64,000 nucleotides of DNA from the NCBI RefSeq assembly GCF_014204895.1, contig NZ_JACHMF010000001.1, positions 2,046,001 through 2,110,000 on the forward strand, given 5' to 3'. Under the pieces are notes generated by a model, which saw only the letters and a program-made list of their open reading frames with translations, made no database searches and had not been told where the DNA came from. Origin of the DNA: Paractinoplanes abujensis. Its GTDB lineage: Bacteria; Actinomycetota; Actinomycetes; Mycobacteriales; Micromonosporaceae. This document shows, in pieces, positions 16,245-24,046 of the stretch (position 1 is its first letter; the number at the start of each line of letters is the position of its first letter). The position numbers were made by a program, and so were the translations under genes.

Positions 16245-16443
16245 CCGGCCGCGGCTGACCCCGCGCGAGCACGCCATCCTCGAGCTGCTGGCTCAGGGCT
16301 TCACGGCCCGGGCCATGGCGCGGCGGCTCGGGGTTGCCCCGGCCACCGTGTCGAAGCATCTGCAGAACGTCTATCGCAAGCTCGGGACCAGCGATCGTCT
16401 GGTCACCGTGCTGACCGCCCAGCGTTTACGGATTCTGCCCTGA
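16213..16443 (+). CDS. Free-standing LuxR/NarL-type helix-turn-helix protein
   Basis: A DNA-binding domain without a receiver or ligand domain. The LuxR C-terminal HTH is complete: LTPREHAILELLAQGFTA, RRLGVAPATVSKHLQNVYRKL, then DRLVTVL. Only GTG starts are available; 16213 or 16222 both overlap the end of the membrane protein gene, which suggests translational coupling. The product is 73-76 residues, about one third of a normal LuxR-type regulator. A rare TTA leucine codon lies at 16426-16428, so translation may depend on the bldA tRNA. It probably regulates its own operon. Confidence 0.7.
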   Translation: MRPVPASGTSDRPRLTPREHAILELLAQGFTARAMARRLGVAPATVSKHLQNVYRKLGTSDRLVTVLTAQRLRILP

Positions 16444-16447
16444 CCGG

Positions 16448-16483
16448 GGCGGTGGCGGTGCGCCAGGGGTGCGCCGCCACCGC
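16448..16483. terminator. Hairpin between convergent genes
   Basis: GCGGTGGCG and CGCCACCGC flank a loop that itself contains GTGCGCC-type repeats, in the 47-bp gap between the LuxR-type gene (ending 16443) and the convergent lectin-like gene (ending 16491). A shared bidirectional terminator is likely. Confidence 0.5.
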
Positions 16484-16490
16484 TGTCCCG

Positions 16491-16877
16491 TCAGCGCCAG
16501 ACCTGGATGCGGACGGTGAAAGCGCCCGTCCCGTTGCCGTGCTTGTCGTCGTTGACGGTCAGGTAGAGCCGCGTCGCGCCGGGGCCGAGCGTGGCGTTCT
16601 GGTAGGTCCGGCGCAGCCCGGCGCCGATGTAGAAGTACTCGCCGTCGGCCATCTTGCCGATGAGGCTGAACGGCGGCGCCCCGGGCAGCGGCTTGTCCTC
16701 GCCGGCGGCCCATCCGGTCCACCCGTTGGGCCCGTTCTCGGAGGTGAACCACACCCCGGCCCAGATCCTCCCGCTGGCGCTGATGTCGATCCAGTCACCG
16801 TTACGCACCTCGATTCCGGTGTCCTTGTCGTTGTCGTGCTCGGTCACCGTCAGGAACTTGTCCACAACCACCGGCAT
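16491..16877 (-). CDS. LecA (PA-IL)-like lectin-fold protein
   Basis: A 128-residue beta-rich protein whose pattern matches the PA-IL/LecA fold, a calcium-dependent galactose-binding jelly-roll: GDWIDISASGRIWAG near the N-terminus, SLIGKMADGEYFYIGAG in the middle, and LYLTVNDDKHGNGTGAFTV at the end. In LecA the corresponding YNDVPGTYGNNSGSF loop supplies calcium and sugar ligands; the Asn-Asp and Gly-Asn spacing is kept here, though one Asn is replaced (GNGTG). It has no signal peptide, as in LecA. AAAGGGGAAAG precedes the ATG at 16877. It follows the STAND gene on the same strand by 59 bases. The fold is probable; sugar binding is not shown. Confidence 0.65.
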   Translation of the reverse strand: MPVVVDKFLTVTEHDNDKDTGIEVRNGDWIDISASGRIWAGVWFTSENGPNGWTGWAAGEDKPLPGAPPFSLIGKMADGEYFYIGAGLRRTYQNATLGPGATRLYLTVNDDKHGNGTGAFTVRIQVWR

Positions 16878-16936
16878 TGTCTTTCCCCTTTCTGTTCGGC
16901 TGACTTCAGAATCGGGGAAGAAGCAATTCCGCGGTA

Positions 16937-19900
16937 TCAGCAGGATTGCGTAGTGGCACAGATGTGGGCGACGGCCGCGTCCATGGTGAGCGGCGGCGCC
17001 ACGTCCCACAGCCGGACGGTGTTCAGGTCCTCGGTGTCACCCGCGGCCAAGGTGCGGCCGTCGGGGCTGAGCGCGACCGAGTCGACCGATTCGGTGCGGC
17101 CGGGCAGCATCGAGCGCTGCTGCCCGGCGGCCACGTCCCACAGCCGTACGGTGCCGTCCTCCCCACCGCTGACCAGTGTCGCGCCGTCCTCACTGAAGTC
17201 CAGGTCGTAGACGGCCTCGGTGTGCCCGGTGAGCGTGGCCCGGGCCCGGCCGGTGGGCGCGTCCCACAGTCGTACGGTGTGGTCGTCGCCCGCGGTGGCC
17301 AGGGTGCGCCCGTCCGGGCTGAACGCGACGGTGTAGACGAACCGGCCGGTGCCCGCCGAGACCACCCGGCCGCTGCTCGTGTCCCAGACCCGCCACGTGT
17401 TGTCGCCGTGCCCCTCGGCCAGCATCGTGCCGTCGGGGCTGAACGCCAGCGCGTACACGAACTCCGAATCGAGCACCTGCCGCACCTGGCCCGTGCTGAC
17501 GTCGTAGAGGCGGATCGGCCGGCCGCGGATGCCGGTGGCCACGGTGCGGCCGTCCGGGCTGTAGGCGAGGGCGAAGATCTCCTCGCCGGGTGTGCCCAAG
17601 GTCGTCAGCGTGCGCCCGGAGCCGACGTCCCAGAGCCGTACGGTCCCGTCCAGGCTGCCCGTGGCCAGCGTCCGGCCGTCCGGGCTGAACGCGGCCTCCC
17701 GGACCGCGCCGGTGTGCCCGGTCAGCCGGCGGCGGACCCGCCCGGTGGCCGAGTCCCACAGCCGTGCCGACCCGTCCCGGCTGCCGGTGGCCAGCAGCCG
17801 CCCGTCGGGGCTGAACGCCACCGTCGTGCCCTCGCCCGTCCGGCCCGTGAGCGTCGCCCTGACCTGCCCGGTGCTCACGTCCCAGAGCCGGGCCGTGTGA
17901 TCGGTGCTGCCGGTGGCCAGGGTGCGCCCGTCGGGGGTGAAGGCGACCGTCGTCACGGACCCGGAGTGCCCCGTCAGCGTGGTGCGGATCCGTCCGGTCG
18001 CGGCGTCGAACACCCGGGCCAGCCCGTCCCCGCCCGCGGTCGCGAGTGTGCCGCCGTCCGGCCCGAACACCACGCCGAGCACGGCGTTCGTGTTGCCGGC
18101 CAGGGTGGACCGCAGGCGTCCGGTCCCGGTGTCCCACAGCCTGACCTTGCTGTCGGTGCCCGCGGTCGCCACCGTGCGACCGTCCGGGCTGAACCCGGCC
18201 GAGGTCACGTCGCCCGGTTGCCCGGCCAGCTTGCGGCGCACGGCACCGGTCCAGAGCTCGGCCAGGCCCGGCAGCCCGCCGACGGCCAGCGTCCGGCCGT
18301 CCGGGCTGATCGCCACGGTCGTGATGTCCCCGCCCACGGCCCGGCTCGCCCGCAGCCGTCCGGTGACCGGGTCCCACAGTCGCACGTTCCGGTCGCCTCC
18401 GCCGGTGGCGACGGTGCGGCCGTCGGGGCTGAAGGCGAGAGCGGTCACCGCGAGCGAGGGGTCGGTCCAGGTCCGGCCGGCCCGTCCGGAAGGGATGTCG
18501 TAGAGCCGGATCCGCCCGTTCACGCCGCCGGTGGCGACCATGTGGCCGTCCGGGCTGAACCCGAGGGTCTGCACCGGGGCGTCGTGCCCGGTCAGGGTGG
18601 CTCGGAGCGCCCCGGTGGCCAGGTCCCACAGCCGTACGGTCCGGTCGTCGCCGCCCGTGGCCAGCAGCCGCCCGGCCGGGTCGACGGCCACGGCGTACAC
18701 CGGGGCGGTGTGCCCGGTGAGGCGGCGTCGCAGGGGCAGCGCGGCCGCGGCGTGCACAGCGGCGGCGGCCTCGGCGGTCGGGCTCTCCCGGTAGGCCCGG
18801 ACGGCCAGGGTCCCCGCCGTGTCGGGGTCGCTGCTCAGCTGCGCGCCCGACTGCGCGGCGAGCTGGCGGGACAGGGCCGTCCGTCCGGCCTCGACGGCGG
18901 TCCGCCGCTGCCACCCGGCGACGCCCGTCGCGATCAGCGCCGTCGCGAGCAGGCCGGCCAGCACCGCGATGACCCGCCGGGTGCGCCGGCGCGCGGCCTG
19001 GTCGTGCCGGTGGCTCGCGGTCACGAACCCGTCGAGCCGGTCGGGCAGGTGACGCCGCGACGACCAGGTCAAGGCCTCCGCCAGGTCGGTGCCGAGCAGC
19101 AGGTCGGCCGGCTGCCGGCGCTGCGACCAGCGGTGCTCCCGGTCGCCGGCCCGGCGCAGCCAGTCCTGGAACCGATGATCCTGTTCGACCCAGTCCCGCA
19201 GCGTGGCCCAGTCCCGGATCAGGGCCTCGTGGACGAGTTCGGCCACCGGTGTGGCCGGCGCCCCGGTCGTGCGCGTGGTGACGATCCGTCGCTCGGTGAG
19301 GACGGCCAGCACCTCGTCCGCGCCGGGTCCGGCCAGCGCGCGCAGGTCGGGCAGGGCGACCTGCTGCCGTACGGCGGGCACGTCGTGCCGGGTGTCGGCC
19401 GGGCGTACGAGCGCGGTCAGCAGGCGCTGTGCGACCAGGCGGCGTTCGCCGGTCAGCTCGTCCACCGCCGTGTCGCACCAGGAGGTGACCGCGCCGGTGA
19501 CGCCGCCGATGCGCTGGTAGGCGGCGTGGGTCAGGCGGCCCTGCTCGCGGCGGTGCCACAGCTGGTGCAGGGTCAGCTCGAGCAGCGGCAGGACCGTGAC
19601 CGGTGCGGCGGCGGACCCCGCGGGCAGCAAGTCGGTGACGATCCGCTCGGCCAGCCCCTCCTGCAGCTCGAGGCCGACCGCCGCGGCCGGCTTGACGACG
19701 ATGTCGCGCAGGTCGTCCGCGCTCAGCCCGGCCGGGACGTTGACCAGGCCCGGGGTGAGCGCGCGGAGCAGATCCGGCGCGTGGGCGGCCAGCCGCGGAT
19801 AGAAGTCGTCGCGCATCACCACGACCACGGTCAGACCGGGCTCGCCGAGCTCGGGCGGCTCGGACCCGGACTCGGTCAGCAACTCCTCGAACTGGTCGAT

Positions 19901-20536
19901 CACCAGCAGGACACGGGTCCCGGCGGGGATCTCCTCCAGCCCGGCCCGGGCCACCTCGGCGGTGAGGTCCTTGCCGGGGCGCACGACCACCGTCCGCCAG
20001 CGGTCGCTGCCGGGCAGCGCGCCCCGGGCCAGCGCGGGCAGCACCCCGGCTTGGATCAGCGAGGACTTGCCGGAGCCGGAGGGCCCGAGCAGCAGCAGCC
20101 CGCGCCGATGGACGGCCAGGGCCGACAGCACCTCGCGGACGGCAGCGGCCCGGCCGTGGAACCAGGCGGCGTGCTCGGCCGTGAACGTCTCCAGGCCGCG
20201 GTACGGGCAGACGTCGGTGCGGGCCGGCCGCCTCCGGGTCCGTACGGCGGCCAGCTCTTGTTCCATCGTGGCGTGCCAGGCCCGCCAGCGGCTCAGGTCG
20301 GGCGGCCCCGACTCGCCCCGGTGCACGGCGCAAGCCCGCACGAAGGCGGCGACGAACTCCCACGGCGCGGCCGAGCGCCCGGCCAGCTTGTCGTGGATCG
20401 TGCCGCGCGTGTACGGCGTGCCCGCCTTCTCGGTCAGCCGCACCAGCTCGCGCACGGAGGGTCCGCCCGATTCGACCTGCAACGCGCGCAGGCGCTCGGC
20501 GAACGTGCGGATCGGGTCGGGACGCTCGTCGTCCAC
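16937..20536 (-). CDS. STAND-class ATPase (nSTAND1) with N-terminal HTH-like region, membrane segment and 14 WD40 repeats
   Basis: A 1199-residue signalling protein. Residues 8-75 resemble a lambda-repressor-type helical module seen at the head of actinobacterial STAND proteins. The nSTAND1 ATPase follows, with the P-loop GPSGSGKSS (151-159) and Walker B VLLVIDQFEELL. A single hydrophobic helix (VIAVLAGLLATALIATGVA) separates it from 14 WD40 repeats (blade ends VRLWD/IRLYD), enough for two seven-bladed propellers. Such proteins sense a ligand with the repeats and oligomerise on ATP binding; roles include development, secondary metabolism and defence. The GTG start has GGAGG upstream. It is divergent from a SARP regulator gene and followed by the lectin-like gene. 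Confidence 0.85.
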   Translation of the reverse strand: MDDERPDPIRTFAERLRALQVESGGPSVRELVRLTEKAGTPYTRGTIHDKLAGRSAAPWEFVAAFVRACAVHRGESGPPDLSRWRAWHATMEQELAAVRTRRRPARTDVCPYRGLETFTAEHAAWFHGRAAAVREVLSALAVHRRGLLLLGPSGSGKSSLIQAGVLPALARGALPGSDRWRTVVVRPGKDLTAEVARAGLEEIPAGTRVLLVIDQFEELLTESGSEPPELGEPGLTVVVVMRDDFYPRLAAHAPDLLRALTPGLVNVPAGLSADDLRDIVVKPAAAVGLELQEGLAERIVTDLLPAGSAAAPVTVLPLLELTLHQLWHRREQGRLTHAAYQRIGGVTGAVTSWCDTAVDELTGERRLVAQRLLTALVRPADTRHDVPAVRQQVALPDLRALAGPGADEVLAVLTERRIVTTRTTGAPATPVAELVHEALIRDWATLRDWVEQDHRFQDWLRRAGDREHRWSQRRQPADLLLGTDLAEALTWSSRRHLPDRLDGFVTASHRHDQAARRRTRRVIAVLAGLLATALIATGVAGWQRRTAVEAGRTALSRQLAAQSGAQLSSDPDTAGTLAVRAYRESPTAEAAAAVHAAAALPLRRRLTGHTAPVYAVAVDPAGRLLATGGDDRTVRLWDLATGALRATLTGHDAPVQTLGFSPDGHMVATGGVNGRIRLYDIPSGRAGRTWTDPSLAVTALAFSPDGRTVATGGGDRNVRLWDPVTGRLRASRAVGGDITTVAISPDGRTLAVGGLPGLAELWTGAVRRKLAGQPGDVTSAGFSPDGRTVATAGTDSKVRLWDTGTGRLRSTLAGNTNAVLGVVFGPDGGTLATAGGDGLARVFDAATGRIRTTLTGHSGSVTTVAFTPDGRTLATGSTDHTARLWDVSTGQVRATLTGRTGEGTTVAFSPDGRLLATGSRDGSARLWDSATGRVRRRLTGHTGAVREAAFSPDGRTLATGSLDGTVRLWDVGSGRTLTTLGTPGEEIFALAYSPDGRTVATGIRGRPIRLYDVSTGQVRQVLDSEFVYALAFSPDGTMLAEGHGDNTWRVWDTSSGRVVSAGTGRFVYTVAFSPDGRTLATAGDDHTVRLWDAPTGRARATLTGHTEAVYDLDFSEDGATLVSGGEDGTVRLWDVAAGQQRSMLPGRTESVDSVALSPDGRTLAAGDTEDLNTVRLWDVAPPLTMDAAVAHICATTQSC

Positions 20537-20687
20537 CTCGGCCTCCGGTGTCCGTGGACCGTCCGGGATGTGCCCCCGACACCCGGCCGGACGGCTGTCC
20601 TGAGCCTGTCAGCCGGTCCGCGCCGCTGCTGTCGGCCACCCGACCGCACGAGGACACGATCACACGACCGAACCAGGGGGATTTCTC

Positions 20688-21362
20688 ATGAGCATCGACG
20701 TCCTGGGCGAGCTGCGGCTCACCGGCGGTCCGCTGCGGGGCAAGGCGGCCGAGCTGCTGCGCCTGCTCGTCGCGGGCCAGGAGCGTCCGGTCGCCGTGCA
20801 CACGATCACCGAGGTGCTCTGGGGTGACCGGCCGCCCCGGTCGGCGGCGGCCAATCTGCACACGTACGCCTCCCGGGTGCGCGCCGTGCTCGACGACGGC
20901 GCGCGGCTGGTGCACACCGGCGGCAGCTACCGGCTGCTCGCCGGCCGCTGTGATCTGGCGTCGTTCGCCGCGCTGGCCATGAGCGGCGACCCCGTCGCCC
21001 TGCGGGAGGCGCTCGAACTGTGGCAGGGCAATCCGATCACCCCGGCGATGCGCGAGCGGTCGGTCACGGCGGAAGGGCTGGCCCGCCGCTTCGAGGAGCT
21101 GCGCCTGCTGGCGTACGCGCGGCTGGCTGCCGCCGCCGAGCCCGCGAGCCTGATCGGTGAGCTGCGTCAGCTGGTGGCCGAGCACCCGCGCCGGGAGAGC
21201 GTGCACGCTCTGCTGCTGCGGGCGCTCTACGAGGCCGGCGACGCCGCGGCCGCCCTGCTCGAATATCACCGGCTGCGCCGCATGCTGGCCGACGAGCTGG
21301 GGGTGGAGCCGAGCGCGCCGTTACGCGCGCTCTACCGATCGGTGCTGTGCGGCGCCGCCTGA
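20688..21362 (+). CDS. Short SARP-type regulator (winged helix + BTAD)
   Basis: A 224-residue cytoplasmic transcription factor of the SARP family, without the NTPase part of AfsR. The N-terminal OmpR-like winged helix (about 1-85) contains ITEVLWGDRPPRSAAANLHTYASRVR; the bacterial transcriptional activation domain follows (about 90-220; CDLASFAALA, RRESVHALLLRALYEAGD). It ends in LGVEPSAPLRALYRS. AGGGGG precedes the ATG. A rare TTA codon at 21321-21323 marks possible bldA dependence. It is divergent from the STAND gene and overlaps the convergent GlcNAc kinase gene by 31 bases. The targets are unknown. Confidence 0.85.
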   Translation: MSIDVLGELRLTGGPLRGKAAELLRLLVAGQERPVAVHTITEVLWGDRPPRSAAANLHTYASRVRAVLDDGARLVHTGGSYRLLAGRCDLASFAALAMSGDPVALREALELWQGNPITPAMRERSVTAEGLARRFEELRLLAYARLAAAAEPASLIGELRQLVAEHPRRESVHALLLRALYEAGDAAAALLEYHRLRRMLADELGVEPSAPLRALYRSVLCGAA

Positions 21363-22273
21363 TCGCTCAGGAACCTGGCGTGCAAGGCCGTGGCCGGGCG
21401 GCCGGACAACGGGCGGGCGGCGAGCCAGGCCGCAGCGGCCGCCGGGTCACGGCTGGGAACCGGTTCGACCCGGCGCCCCCGCAGGATCGCCCGTACCCCG
21501 TCGCGGACCGGGGTGTCGGCCGCCAGCAACCCGCCGGCCAGGACGACCGGGCCGGCTGCACCCAGCCCGTCCAGTGTGCTGATCAGCTCGGCGGCGGCCT
21601 CGGCGGTGATCGCCCGGGCGTGCGGGTCGGCCTGCCGGGCCAGGGCGCAGACCAGCGGCGCGAGGGCGTCGATCTCGGCGAACGGCAGGTCCTGGGCCCA
21701 GCGGATCATCTCGTCGGCGCTTCCGGAGCCGACGTGCGCGGCGATCGCGGCGGCGAAAGGCGACGACCATTCCCGTACGGCGGTGCGCAATGCGGCCAGT
21801 CCGATCCAGCGGCCCGAGCCGACGTCGCCCAGCAGCCAGCCGTGGCCGTCGGCCGTGCGGACGACCTGTTCGCCCCTGACCTGGGCGGCGATCGCGCCCG
21901 TGCCCGCGATCAGCACCACGCCGGCCGGTGCCGGGCTGCCCGCGGCGAAGGCCGTCACCGCGTCCCCGACCACCACCATCGGGCAGGTCAGTCCCAGTTC
22001 CCGCCAGACCTTTTCGTACGCCGCGAGCCCGTCCCCACCGGCCAGCGCACTGGCCCCGGCCACGCCGAGCACGCCGCGCACCACACTGGACGGCTGCGCG
22101 CGGCCGAGGGCCGCCCGCAGCGCTTCCGAGGCCATGGCGGCCGCGGCGGGGGCGCCGGTCGACAGCGGGTTGCCCGCGCCCGCCGATCCACGGCCGACGA
22201 TCACGCCGTCCACGGTCGAGACGACGGCCTTGGAAGCCGTGCCGCCCGCGTCCAAGCCCACGACGAGGTCCAT
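21332..22273 (-). CDS. nagK: N-acetylglucosamine kinase (BadF/BadG/BcrA/BcrD ATPase family)
   Basis: A 313-residue cytoplasmic kinase with the ASKHA fold. The phosphate-1 loop is VGLDAGGTASKAV, followed by AGAGNPLS, the phosphate-2 region GTGAIAAQV and the adenosine motif GPVVLAGGLL. The family phosphorylates GlcNAc at C6, so imported GlcNAc can enter amino-sugar metabolism. The divergent operon encodes an RpiR regulator, a SIS isomerase and a GlcNAc-type importer, which supports the substrate call. The start ATG lies 76 bases from the divergent regulator gene, in a spacer with two GGCAACAG repeats. Its 3' end overlaps the convergent SARP gene. Confidence 0.8.
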   Translation of the reverse strand: MDLVVGLDAGGTASKAVVSTVDGVIVGRGSAGAGNPLSTGAPAAAAMASEALRAALGRAQPSSVVRGVLGVAGASALAGGDGLAAYEKVWRELGLTCPMVVVGDAVTAFAAGSPAPAGVVLIAGTGAIAAQVRGEQVVRTADGHGWLLGDVGSGRWIGLAALRTAVREWSSPFAAAIAAHVGSGSADEMIRWAQDLPFAEIDALAPLVCALARQADPHARAITAEAAAELISTLDGLGAAGPVVLAGGLLAADTPVRDGVRAILRGRRVEPVPSRDPAAAAAWLAARPLSGRPATALHARFLSDQAAPHSTDR

Positions 22274-22290
22274 GGTGGAATCGAAACATA

Positions 22291-22343
22291 GGCAACAGTT
22301 ATTGACTAGGGGCAGAGACGGTCGTAATTTTCATCGGCAACAG
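22291..22343 (+). promoter_or_regulatory. Promoter of the amino-sugar operon flanked by two GGCAACAG repeats
   Basis: TTGACT (22302-22307) and TAATTT (22325-22330) are separated by exactly 17 bases, a strong sigma-70-type promoter reading into the RpiR gene. Two identical GGCAACAG octamers at 22291-22298 and 22336-22343 flank it, 45 bp apart in the same orientation; one sits just upstream of -35, the other near +1. They are candidate sites for the RpiR regulator, which would then also control the divergent kinase gene. The site identity is inferred. Confidence 0.6.
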
Positions 22344-22349
22344 CACTCG

Positions 22350-23285
22350 ATGAAAAGGATGTCCGACGTGACCGGTGAGAGCGGAGGCCTGCTCGGCCGC
22401 CTGCGCATGGAGGGCCCGCAGATGCCGGAGGCCCTGGCCCGGATCGCCGAGACCATTCTGGCCGACCCCGAGACCTCGGCCCACGCCAGCATCGTCGACC
22501 TGGCCGAGCGCTCCGGCACCTCGACCGCCACGGTCACCCGGTTCAGCCGCACGCTCGGGTTCAAGGGCTACGCCAACCTGCGGGTCGCCATCGCCACCGA
22601 GACCGGCCGGGCCGAGCAGGCCCGCTGGGAGACCGACATCAGCGGCGACATCGCCCCCGGCGACCCGCTGACCGACGTGCTCGGCGTGGTCACCGCGGCC
22701 GACACCCGGGCCATCCAGGGCACCGCGGCCGGGCTCGACGTGACCGCGGTGGAGCGGGTGGCCGAGGCGATCGCCGGCGCCAAGCGGGTCGAGATCTTCG
22801 GGCTCGGCTCCAGCGGCACGGCCGCCCGCGAGATGGCGTTCCGGCTCGAACGCATCCGGGTGCCGGTCTGGTTCCGCACCGACTCGCACACCGCGCTCAC
22901 CAACGCCGCGCTGACGCTGCCGGGGGACGTGGCCATCGGGCTCAGTCACTCCGGCCGTACGCGGGAAGTCATCGAGACCCTGGCCGAGGCGGCCGACCAC
23001 GGCGCGCTGACCGTGGCCGTGACGAGCTTCAGCCGCTCGCCGCTGGCCGAGGTGGCCGACGTCGTGTTCACCACCGCCGTGCAGGAGACCACGTTCCGGC
23101 TGGCCGCGCTGTCCGCCCTGCACTCGCAGCTGCTGATCCTCGACCTGATCTACGTCGCGGTCGCGCAGCGCACCTTCGAGCGCACGGCCGACGCGCTGGA
23201 GCTGACCGTGCGCGCGGTCGACGCCCACCGGCTGCCCGAGAAGATCCCCTCCCGCAAGCGCGGGCGTTCGAAAGGACAGTCGTGA
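22350..23285 (+). CDS. RpiR/MurR-family transcriptional regulator with SIS domain
   Basis: A repressor or activator that senses phosphosugars. The N-terminal HTH_6 domain (about 20-95) contains the signature SIVDLAERSGTSTATVTRFS and GFKGYANLRVA; the C-terminal SIS domain (about 130-275) contains VEIFGLGSSGTAAREM and GLSHSGRTREVIE. Three starts are possible: ATG 22350 (used), ATG 22359 and GTG 22368; the last has AAAAGGA at good spacing and may be the real one. The stop overlaps the next gene (GTGA). By position it controls amino-sugar kinase and import genes, probably in response to GlcNAc-6-phosphate or a related ligand. Confidence 0.85.
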   Translation: MKRMSDVTGESGGLLGRLRMEGPQMPEALARIAETILADPETSAHASIVDLAERSGTSTATVTRFSRTLGFKGYANLRVAIATETGRAEQARWETDISGDIAPGDPLTDVLGVVTAADTRAIQGTAAGLDVTAVERVAEAIAGAKRVEIFGLGSSGTAAREMAFRLERIRVPVWFRTDSHTALTNAALTLPGDVAIGLSHSGRTREVIETLAEAADHGALTVAVTSFSRSPLAEVADVVFTTAVQETTFRLAALSALHSQLLILDLIYVAVAQRTFERTADALELTVRAVDAHRLPEKIPSRKRGRSKGQS

Positions 23286-24034
23286 GTATCACCAGCAGCG
23301 AGTATCTGACGGTCGTGCAGGAAGTGGTCGGCCGCGTCGGCGGCGGGCAGCACGAGGCCAAACGGGCCGCCGCCGACATCCTGGCCGAGGCCGTGCGCAA
23401 CGGGGGAGTGATCCAGGCCTTCGGCTGCGGGCACTCCGAGGCCCTGGCCATGGAGATCGCCGGCCGCGCGGGGGGTCTGGTGCCGACCAACCGGATCGCC
23501 CTGCGCGACATCGTCCTGTACGGCGGCGCGCCCCTGTCGGAGCTGGCCGACCCCGGTGTCGAGCGGCGCACCGAGATCGCGCACCGGCTCTACGAGCTGG
23601 CGCCGATCAAACCCGACGACGCGTTCGTCATCGCCTCCAACTCCGGGATCAACGGCGCCGTCGTCGAGATGGCGCTGCTGGTCAAGGAGCGCGGCCACAA
23701 GCTGGTCGCGATCACCTCGGCCGCGCACTCGGCGGGCGTGTCGTCGCGGCACCCCAGCGGGCGCAAACTCGGCGAGATCGCCGACGTGGTGCTCGACAAC
23801 GGCGCCCCGTACGGCGACGCCGCGATCGCGCTGCCCGGTGGGGGAGCGGTCGGCGCGGTCTCGTCGATCACCGCGGCACTGCTGGCCCAGCAGCTCGTCA
23901 CCGAGGTCGTGGCGCGGCTGCTCGCGGCGGGGATCACCCCGCCCGTCTACCTGTCGGACAACGTGCCCGGCGGCAAGGAACACAACGCAGAGATCGAGGC
24001 GCGGTACGCCGGGCGCATCCGGCGCACCGCATAG
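23282..24034 (+). CDS. SIS-domain phosphosugar isomerase-like protein (UPF0309 type)
   Basis: A 250-residue cytoplasmic SIS-fold protein. It shows IQAFGCGHSEALAMEIAGRA, a metal- or phosphate-binding HSEA(L) variant typical of the UPF0309 subgroup, and a second loop FVIASNSGINGAVVEMA. Members occur beside sugar kinases and importers and are thought to act on a phosphorylated amino sugar, but the reaction is not established. The GTG start overlaps the regulator stop by 4 bases. It precedes the importer genes. Confidence 0.75.
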   Translation: MSITSSEYLTVVQEVVGRVGGGQHEAKRAAADILAEAVRNGGVIQAFGCGHSEALAMEIAGRAGGLVPTNRIALRDIVLYGGAPLSELADPGVERRTEIAHRLYELAPIKPDDAFVIASNSGINGAVVEMALLVKERGHKLVAITSAAHSAGVSSRHPSGRKLGEIADVVLDNGAPYGDAAIALPGGGAVGAVSSITAALLAQQLVTEVVARLLAAGITPPVYLSDNVPGGKEHNAEIEARYAGRIRRTA

Positions 24035-24046
24035 GAAGAGAGCCCT

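Noticed and set aside
16937..20536. Anti-phage STAND defence island
   Set aside because: The protein is STAND-class, but no other defence genes, mobile genes or effector nuclease domain lie nearby; regulation is at least as likely.
16946..20827. Very long open frame antisense to the WD40 STAND gene
   Set aside because: High-GC codon bias keeps the opposite strand open. The translation is Gly/Arg/Pro-rich low complexity without domains, whereas the minus-strand product has clear ATPase and WD40 motifs.
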